64,000 nt of DNA from contig JAJEAA010000018.1 in assembly GCA_022824365.1 (NCBI GenBank), forward strand, positions 434,001-498,000, written 5' to 3'. The notes beneath the pieces are model-generated. The model was given only the letters and a program-made list of their open reading frames with translations. It had not been told where the DNA came from and searched no databases. Numbering within the stretch: the stretch's first letter is position 1; each line of letters begins with the position of its first letter. Of this stretch, positions 58,494 to 64,000 are shown piece after piece. The position numbers and the translations under genes were made by a program. This stretch comes from Anaerolineae bacterium (GTDB taxonomy: Bacteria; Chloroflexota; Anaerolineae; Aggregatilineales; Phototrophicaceae).

Positions 58494-58525
58494 GCAGCCG
58501 ATTAAGCTGATAATCGAGAGGCGAC

Positions 58526-58714
58526 ATGCCTTTTATTCTGGCGCACGGAGCCTTGGGTCCATTTGACGAGATTATCTTCTTGGGGATCGCCATCGTATTT
58601 CTCGGCATGATGGGCATGAGTTGGCTGCGCAGCCAGCAATTGGAGGCGGACGACTCTGAATTAGAGGGCGAGCAATCGCCCGCCTCGGAAGCAGAGCGAT
58701 TTGAATTGGAATAG
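58526..58714 (+). CDS. Small single-pass membrane protein
   Basis: A 62-residue protein. One transmembrane helix at about 15-34 (EIIFLGIAIVFLGMMGMSWL) is followed by a short acidic cytoplasmic-like tail (ADDSELEGEQ...). RBS GAGAGGCGAC precedes the ATG. It begins a tightly packed group with the VOC, unknown and dtd genes. No function is recognised. Confidence 0.65.
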   Translation: MPFILAHGALGPFDEIIFLGIAIVFLGMMGMSWLRSQQLEADDSELEGEQSPASEAERFELE

Positions 58715-58722
58715 GGGGCATC

Positions 58723-59112
58723 ATGAGATTGGAGCACATCGCCTTTAATGTGGCGGATCCGGCGGCGCTGGCTGCCTGGTACTGCGAAAACCTCGATATG
58801 CAAATCGTACGGTCATTCGCGGAGCCGCCGTATATTCACTTCCTGGCGGATAGCGCTGGCAAAAGCATGATCGAGATATACAGCAATCCGCTTGGCGCAT
58901 TCATCGATTACGCCGAACATCACGCGGTCGCCTTTCACCTGGCCTTTTCCGTTGCGGACATGGATGCGGCGCGTCAGCGACTGGTCGCGGCCGGCGCTGT
59001 CTTGGACGGCGATATCGATAACCGCGCGAACGGCGACAGGCTGGCTTTCCTGCGCGACCCCTGGGGTTATACGATTCAACTCGTGCAGCGGCAGACCAAT
59101 ATGATCGACTGA
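58723..59112 (+). CDS. Glyoxalase/VOC-superfamily protein
   Basis: A 129-residue protein with one VOC unit: MRLEHIAFNVADPAALAAWYCENLDM at the N-terminus gives the first metal-ligand His region, and HLAFSVADMDAARQRLVAAGA with LAFLRDPWGYTIQLVQR gives the second half. Likely a metal-dependent lyase or binding protein. It starts 8 bases after the small membrane protein gene. Confidence 0.85.
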   Translation: MRLEHIAFNVADPAALAAWYCENLDMQIVRSFAEPPYIHFLADSAGKSMIEIYSNPLGAFIDYAEHHAVAFHLAFSVADMDAARQRLVAAGAVLDGDIDNRANGDRLAFLRDPWGYTIQLVQRQTNMID

Positions 59113-59125
59113 CCGCCGCCGACGC

Positions 59126-59413
59126 ATGAAAATCGAATTTGATTTTCGAATTGAAGGCGATGAACAGCCCGACGCCTTCCTCGACGATCGCGAACTTCAA
59201 TTGATGTTTGATACTACGCGCCGGTCTCTCGGCGATGGGTTGGAGCGCAAGTTTCGCGATGTTGTTTGCGGCGAGCATGCCCAAGCGCCGCAATTCCAAG
59301 TCACCGGCAGGTATGACCGCCAACTGGAAGAACTGGACATCCACTACCACGTCGATACCTGCTGTCAATTCTTCCTTTTGCGCGTGATGCAGATCTTGAA
59401 CCAGCGACCCTGA
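59126..59413 (+). CDS. Small protein of unknown function between VOC and dtd genes
   Basis: A 95-residue soluble protein with no recognised domain. It is strand-rich at the start (KIEFDFRIEGDEQPD) and has a CC pair (VDTCCQFFLLRVM) near its end, 12 residues from the C-terminus. Spacing (13 bases after VOC, 15 before dtd) indicates an operon. Confidence 0.55.
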   Translation: MKIEFDFRIEGDEQPDAFLDDRELQLMFDTTRRSLGDGLERKFRDVVCGEHAQAPQFQVTGRYDRQLEELDIHYHVDTCCQFFLLRVMQILNQRP

Positions 59414-59428
59414 AAGGGAGGCGCCAGT

Positions 59429-59878
59429 ATGCGAGTGCTCTTGCAGCGTGTCACAAAGGGCTCGGTAACAGTGGACGGCGCAATCACCGGCGCGGTCGAC
59501 TTCGGCGTCGTCGCCCTGGTCGGCGTCACTCACTCCGATAACGAATCCGTGGCGGAGAAGCTGGCGACAAAGACAGCCAACCTGCGCGTTTTCCCCGATG
59601 CGGCCGGCAAGATGAATCAGTCGCTGCTGGATATCGGCGGCGGCGCGCTGGTGGTGTCCCAGTTCACGCTCTACGCCGACGCCCGCAAGGGACGGCGACC
59701 AAGTTATATCCGGGCGGCGGGACCTGAAATCGCGGAGCCGCTGGTGCGTTCCTACGCCGATTGCCTGGCCCGAGCTGGCGTCAAGCGGGTGGAGCATGGC
59801 GTCTTCGGCGCGCTGATGCAGGTGGAGATCCACAACGACGGTCCCGTGACCATCATGCTTGACAGCGACAACTTGTAA
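59429..59878 (+). CDS. dtd: D-aminoacyl-tRNA deacylase
   Basis: A 149-residue homodimeric proofreading enzyme that removes D-amino acids from tRNA. It starts MRVLLQRVTKGSVTVDG and contains the Ser-Gln-Phe-Thr motif (VSQFTLYADARKGRRPSY, near 77-94) and the cross-subunit Gly-cisPro-type NDGPVTI motif near the C-terminus. The normal length is about 145-150. Confidence 0.95.
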   Translation: MRVLLQRVTKGSVTVDGAITGAVDFGVVALVGVTHSDNESVAEKLATKTANLRVFPDAAGKMNQSLLDIGGGALVVSQFTLYADARKGRRPSYIRAAGPEIAEPLVRSYADCLARAGVKRVEHGVFGALMQVEIHNDGPVTIMLDSDNL

Positions 59879-59903
59879 CCCTGTTAGCTGAGCGAAAAAA
59901 GCA

Positions 59904-59934
59904 AAAGGCGACCTGTTTCAGATCGCCTTGTTTG
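59904..59934. terminator. Bidirectional terminator between dtd and the ammonium transporter gene
   Basis: AAGGCGA/TCGCCTT with an inner CTG/CAG extension separated by a C-A mismatch. It is followed by a TTGTTTGTT tract on the plus strand and a T-rich TTTTGCTTTTTT tract on the minus strand. It serves the convergent genes on both sides. Confidence 0.8.
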
Positions 59935-59959
59935 TTAGTGAGCGCCGCGAAGGCTCGCG

Positions 59960-61402
59960 TCAGTCTTCGTCAGATTCGCGCAGCGGCAGCACATTGGGCC
60001 AGACCGAGGCGTGATGTTCGTAGGCGTCAATGCCGATGCGGTCCGCTTCCGGATCTACATGGAGGACTTCCATGCGGTTGAGCACTGTGAACATGATGAA
60101 GCTGGTGACACCGACCCAAATAGCGACCCCGACCACGCCAACAATCTGCGCGCCCAAGAGTTCCATGCCGCCGCCATCAAACAGGCTGGTGGTGAAATCC
60201 GCGCCCGCGCCTTCGAGGAGCGCCTGCGAGCCAACAATGCCAATCATGATCGTTCCGAAGGCGCCACAAGCGCCGTGTACCGAAAAGGCGCCGACCGCAT
60301 CGTCTATTTTCAACGATTCCACGATGCCGATTGAGATCACCAGCACAATGCCGGACAATGCGCCGATGATCACCGCGCTTATCGGCGTGACAAAGGCGCA
60401 GCCCGCAGTAATGCCAACCAGACCAGCCAGCGAACCGTTCAAGACGAAACTGACATTCCAATTCTTGGTGATAAAGTAGGTATGGAACATAGCGCCAAGC
60501 GCGCCAGCAGTGGCCGCCAACGTGGTATTGACCGCGACCAGACCCAGTTGATTGATATCACCCGCGCCCAGCGTCGAGCCGACATTGAAGCCGTACCAGC
60601 CGAACCACAAAATGAAAGTCCCCAAGGAGGCAATCGCCAGATTGGAGGCCGCCGGCGGACGTCCAAAGACGCGTCCGGCGCGCGGACCCAGCACGTAGGC
60701 GCCGGCAAGCGCCACGATGCCACCGGTCATGTGCACAATGGTCGAACCGGCGAAGTCCACAAATCCCTGCTGGAATATCCAGCCTTGACCCCAGGTCCAG
60801 AAAACGACGACCGGATAGATAATAGCGCCGAGGATCGCGCTATAAATCAGCTTGCCAACAAAATTAGTTCGCTCCGCCATACCGCCAGTGGCGATGGTAG
60901 CGGCCGCGCCAGCGAAGGCAAACTGGAAGAAGAAGTTCACAAAGAGCGACCCGTCGTCCTCGCCTGCGCCGGTAGCGCCGCCCAAGAAAAGTTCGATCTG
61001 CGGGAAGAAGCCGCTGCTCTCCGCACTGCCAAAGGCGATGCCATAACCGACGATGAAAAAGACGATGGCAGTGACGCAGGCGTCCATGAAGTTTTCGGCG
61101 AGCGAGTTGACCACCCCCGTTTCACGGATCATGCCGCCTTCCAGCATGGCGAAACCGGCCTGCATGAAGAAGACCAGAAAGCCCGCCAGCAATATCCATA
61201 CATGGTCCAGGTTTTTCTGTACCTCGGCCGCGGTGATCCCCGCTTCCTCGACTACTTCCGCGGCGGCATCCTCAGCCGGAGGGTCGTCTTGTGCGATTGT
61301 GCCAAAGCCGAAGCTGTACAGTATCACCAAACCAAAAAACAGCGAGATGAAGCGATAAAATACCTTGCGCTTGCTGCCCGTACCCAACTTGCCTTTGTTC
61401 AT
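59960..61402 (-). CDS. amt: Ammonium transporter (Amt/MEP family)
   Basis: A 480-residue membrane protein with 11 core helices preceded by an extra N-terminal hydrophobic segment (RFISLFFGLVILYSFGFG, residues about 17-35), likely a signal peptide followed by an acidic linker. Family motifs are DHVWILLAGFLVFFMQAGFAMLEGGM, FVDFAGSTIVHMTGG with the first pore His, and FSVHGACGAFG with the second. It imports NH3 or NH4+. No adjacent glnK/glnB regulator gene is visible. The promoter is at 61451-61479. Confidence 0.95.
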   Translation of the reverse strand: MNKGKLGTGSKRKVFYRFISLFFGLVILYSFGFGTIAQDDPPAEDAAAEVVEEAGITAAEVQKNLDHVWILLAGFLVFFMQAGFAMLEGGMIRETGVVNSLAENFMDACVTAIVFFIVGYGIAFGSAESSGFFPQIELFLGGATGAGEDDGSLFVNFFFQFAFAGAAATIATGGMAERTNFVGKLIYSAILGAIIYPVVVFWTWGQGWIFQQGFVDFAGSTIVHMTGGIVALAGAYVLGPRAGRVFGRPPAASNLAIASLGTFILWFGWYGFNVGSTLGAGDINQLGLVAVNTTLAATAGALGAMFHTYFITKNWNVSFVLNGSLAGLVGITAGCAFVTPISAVIIGALSGIVLVISIGIVESLKIDDAVGAFSVHGACGAFGTIMIGIVGSQALLEGAGADFTTSLFDGGGMELLGAQIVGVVGVAIWVGVTSFIMFTVLNRMEVLHVDPEADRIGIDAYEHHASVWPNVLPLRESDED

Positions 61403-61450
61403 TTATCACCCCCGCGCAGACAATTTTCTGGTTTCTCCAGCCTTGCAGCT

Positions 61451-61479
61451 ATACTATCGCGCCGAAGCGGTCCAAACAA
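61451..61479 (-). promoter_or_regulatory. Promoter of the ammonium transporter gene
   Basis: On the minus strand TTGTTT (61479-61474), a 17-base spacer and TAGTAT (61456-61451), 48 bases before the ATG. Confidence 0.55.
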
Positions 61480-61577
61480 AGCGCAATAATATCCCAATTA
61501 CTTGCGGTACTTTTGGTTATTTCTAACAAATCAGTTTCAGGCATGGGCAGCGGAGCCTGGACGGTGAAGTCCTTCTA

Positions 61578-63224
61578 CTAAGCAATAGCATCGTGTTTGA
61601 TGGCTTTCAGGCTTTTCATGACATCGTTGGAACCGCGCCCGAAGTAATCGTAGAGGGTCCGGTATTCGGCGAAGAGTTTGTCATAGACCGCCTGGTTTTT
61701 TGCGATTGGCGCGACGACGCCTTCTTTCAGCTTGCCCATCTTGTCCGCGGCGGCCTGAATATCGGGATAGATGCCGGCAGCGACGGCCGCGTGCATCGCC
61801 GAGCCCAAAGCGGGCGCCTGCGCCGAGCCGGACAGCTTGAAGGGCCGGCCCGTGACATCGGCGAAGATTTGGCAGAGCAGCGCGTTCTTCTCCGGCAAGC
61901 CGCCGGCGGCGACCAGCTCCTTCACTTCAATGCCTTGCGCGTCAAAGGCTTCGATGATCTCGCGTGTGCCATAAGCGGTGGATTCGATAAGCGCGCGGTA
62001 GATATCCGGCGGGCGCGTCGCCAGATTCATGCCCAGCAGCATGCCCGTCAAATCGACATCCACCAGGGTGCTGCGGTTGCCATTCCACCAATCCAGCGCG
62101 ATAAGCCCGTGCGCGCCAACCTGCTGCTTCGCCGCCTCGCGCTCAAGATATTCGTGCAGATTGAGCTTGGCTCGCTCCGCCGCCGATTGATATTCGCCCG
62201 GCACGGCATGATCGACAAACCAGGCGAAGATATCCCCGACAGCGCTTTGGCCCGCCTCATAGCCATACAAGCCCGGGATGACGCCCCCCATGACGACGCC
62301 GCACATGCCATCCACGACTTGCAAGTCGCGGCCGGAAAGGATGTGACAGCAGGAGGTGCCCATGACCATGACCATGATGCCGGGCTCAGTCGCTTTGACC
62401 GCCGGCGCGGTGACATGGGCGTCGACATTGGCGACCGCTATAGCGATCCCGGCCGGAAGCCCCATCATGTCCGCCATTTGCGGCCTCAACTCGCCGGCTT
62501 TGGAACCCAATTCGGCGAACTCCCGGCCGACCTTCTCGTCGACCACATTTTCAAAGGCGGGGTCCAGCGCCCGAAAATAATCCGCGCTCGGGAAGTCCCC
62601 ATCTTGAACCATCGCCTTGTAGCCGGCGGTGCAGGTGTTGCGCGATTCCTGACCGGTCAATTGCCAGATGACCCAATCGGCCGCCTCGATGAAGCGCTCT
62701 GTTTGGGCGTAAATATCCGGGCGCTCCTGCAGGATTTGTAACAATTTACTAAAAAACCACTCCGATGAGATTTTGCCGCCGTAACGCGGCAGCCAACTCT
62801 CGCCCATAACACGGGCGGTTTCATTAATCTGGTCGGCTTGGCGCTGGGCCGCGTGATGCTTCCACAGCTTGATGTAGGCATGCGGCTCGTCCTTGAGCTC
62901 GTCGAGAAAGCAAAGCGGCTTGCCATCGGCAGTCGTCGGCATCGGCGAGCTGGCGGTGAAATCGATGCCTATGCCTTTGACATCGGTCGGCGCGACGCCG
63001 CTCCGCCGCAGCACAGCCGGCACGGTATGGGCGAAGACATCGAGGTAATCTTGCGGATGCTGCAGCGCCCAATCGGGCGGCAATTTTAAGCCCGAGGGCA
63101 ATTGCTCATCCATGACGCCGTGCGGATAATCGAAGACCGATTCAGCGATTTCGCCGCCATCGCGGGCGTCCACCAGTACCGCTCGTCCAGATAATGTGCC
63201 GAAGTCCAGCCCAATAGTATACAT
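61578..63224 (-). CDS. FGGY-family carbohydrate kinase (ribulokinase-like)
   Basis: A 548-residue sugar kinase. The N-terminal YTIGLDFGTLSGRAVLVD is the AraB-like opening (ribulokinase has DFGT-xS-x-R). IDFTASSPMPTTADG near 96-110 and NVDAHVTAPAV near 300 are typical of ribulokinases. MVMGTSCCHIL near 324 and GGLPEKNALLCQIFADV near 450-466 complete the ATP site. It phosphorylates ribulose or a related ketopentose. The ATG at 63224 gives the canonical start. Longer in-frame extension upstream is unsupported. Confidence 0.9.
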   Translation of the reverse strand: MYTIGLDFGTLSGRAVLVDARDGGEIAESVFDYPHGVMDEQLPSGLKLPPDWALQHPQDYLDVFAHTVPAVLRRSGVAPTDVKGIGIDFTASSPMPTTADGKPLCFLDELKDEPHAYIKLWKHHAAQRQADQINETARVMGESWLPRYGGKISSEWFFSKLLQILQERPDIYAQTERFIEAADWVIWQLTGQESRNTCTAGYKAMVQDGDFPSADYFRALDPAFENVVDEKVGREFAELGSKAGELRPQMADMMGLPAGIAIAVANVDAHVTAPAVKATEPGIMVMVMGTSCCHILSGRDLQVVDGMCGVVMGGVIPGLYGYEAGQSAVGDIFAWFVDHAVPGEYQSAAERAKLNLHEYLEREAAKQQVGAHGLIALDWWNGNRSTLVDVDLTGMLLGMNLATRPPDIYRALIESTAYGTREIIEAFDAQGIEVKELVAAGGLPEKNALLCQIFADVTGRPFKLSGSAQAPALGSAMHAAVAAGIYPDIQAAADKMGKLKEGVVAPIAKNQAVYDKLFAEYRTLYDYFGRGSNDVMKSLKAIKHDAIA

Positions 63225-63616
63225 GCCCAACCCTCGCTCCTTGGCAATGCGGATCTCCTTAGGCGCGTATTGTCCCGCAAGCGCGCGCATAAGGCAAATC
63301 GCGCCAAGCAGCCCAGAGCGGTCGTTTGACAAGCAGTTGAAAATGAGATAAAAACGCTGAATTGTTCCGTTAGAATGGCTTTTTGGGGCGAGGGTATACA
63401 TGTGGCGAGCCCGGTATAGTGATAGCGCAAGGAAAGCTAAAGGCTTCCTGCGTACAAAGTTTCTACTCCCGCTCGTAACATCTCTACACAATACTCGCTG
63501 GTTATTTGCTTCAATCCCTTCTCAATATTATTTGCGCATTCCACGTTGGTCTGACCGCTGCCGACCGCTTGGCACGGCGCGTACTATTCATCGAAGAAGG
63601 CGGAGAAGACGGAATT
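63225..63616. other. Intergenic region between divergent kinase and secreted-protein genes
   Basis: Non-coding. On the plus strand TTGACA (63326-63331) has only a weak TAAAAA -10 at 17 bases spacing, and TAGAAT occurs at 63371-63376. The true promoter of the downstream gene is not certain. No RNA gene or repeat copy was seen. Confidence 0.4.
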
Positions 63617-64000
63617 ATGCATCGATACATTTTACTCGCGCTGGCAGTGATGATGACGATAGCGGGCCCCGTGGCGGCGCAGGAATACAAGCAAGTCAGG
63701 TCCTTGCGCGGATCGTTGTCCGCAAAGGTAGGCCAGGCGAGCTACTTCTCTGCCGCCTTGACATGGACGGGGCCTCTATATAGAGCCGAAGGCGCCTGGA
63801 GAAAAACCAATGATGGTTGGACAAATGATGAGCGCTTGATTAACTACCGTGTGAGGTGGTCGGTTCTCGTCGAAGGGAAGAGCAATTGCAATACCCCGAG
63901 CTTCAAGACGGCCAATACCCTGCGGAGAGGGAACGCGTTCGTTCCGGCTCGGCGATTGGATCCTGTCGTGGCAAGGGGCCGGTATTTGTATACGACGGGT
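63617..64000 (+). CDS. Partial exported protein, cut by the window end
   Basis: An ORF open for 128 codons to the last base. It begins with a signal peptide (MHRYILLALAVMMTIAGPVAAQ, cleavage after VAA) and continues with a polar mature part containing SLRGSLSAKVGQASYFSAAL, GAWRKTNDGWTNDERL and one Cys (about residue 95). The start is ATG at 63617 with GGAATT upstream, no clear Shine-Dalgarno. No domain is recognised in the part visible. Composition is less GC-rich than neighbours. Confidence 0.65.
   Translation, partial: MHRYILLALAVMMTIAGPVAAQEYKQVRSLRGSLSAKVGQASYFSAALTWTGPLYRAEGAWRKTNDGWTNDERLINYRVRWSVLVEGKSNCNTPSFKTANTLRRGNAFVPARRLDPVVARGRYLYTTG

Noticed and set aside
63400..63783. 127-codon plus-strand ORF overlapping the start of the last gene
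   Set aside because: It is Arg-rich and low-complexity (RRRRRRR), overlaps the signal peptide of the gene at 63617 in another frame, and has no recognisable features.

Overview
The window is about 60% GC, densely coded on both strands, and uses ATG, GTG and TTG starts with the standard stops. No rRNA or tRNA gene was seen. Gene content points to a free-living, probably Chloroflexota-type bacterium. Indicators are a dnaB / DnaD-like / DnaC-like replication cluster, an R3H-type SpoIIIAA-like ATPase, HTH_42 and DinB proteins, a DUF4342 protein, a Deinococcus-DR2241-like CbiX protein, and many dispersed GTAGGGGCG...CGCCC intergenic palindromes. The phylum is an inference from gene families, not a measured placement.

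Layout. 0-6.2 kb (+): replicative helicase, a DnaD-like protein, a tandem double-ATPase DnaC-like loader, a GNAT enzyme, a ketol-acid-reductoisomerase-like protein lacking catalytic residues, and a NagD-type HAD phosphatase. 6.3-14.1 kb (-): hisG with a HisS-like partner, a dehydrogenase, a two-repeat secreted protein, an HTH_42 protein, an ECF sigma factor with a small membrane partner, and a PfkB kinase. 14.5-18.7 kb (+): sugar ABC importer (two permeases and a binding protein, no ATPase). 19.1-21.3 kb: rho and an SDR. 21.3-27.6 kb: assimilatory sulfur operon (APS reductase, precorrin-2 dehydrogenase, CbiX-like protein, uroporphyrinogen-III methyltransferase, siroheme reductase). It is preceded by two consecutive cysteine-rich leader peptides, each followed by an intrinsic terminator. 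27.7-31 kb: unknown protein, MalY-like lyase, nucleoside hydrolase, DUF4342. 31.5-49.97 kb: dnaN and assorted metabolic and housekeeping genes. 50-53.3 kb: rpsB, tsf, a MerB-like gene with an in-frame TGA, and pyrH. 53.4-64 kb: glycosyltransferase, PpiC-type foldase, TPR protein, ABC-F ATPase, small proteins, dtd, ammonium transporter, FGGY kinase, and a secreted protein cut by the window end.

Two observations stand out. First, the sulfur operon appears to be controlled by tandem ribosome-mediated cysteine attenuators. The second has an 11-bp antiterminator that uses the same bases as the 5' arm of its terminator. Second, an alkylmercury-lyase-like gene between tsf and pyrH has TGA exactly where the family has its second catalytic cysteine. 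It is followed by a hairpin with a GGUC loop and a bulged U, the hallmarks of a bacterial SECIS. It is therefore a strong candidate MerB-family selenoprotein.
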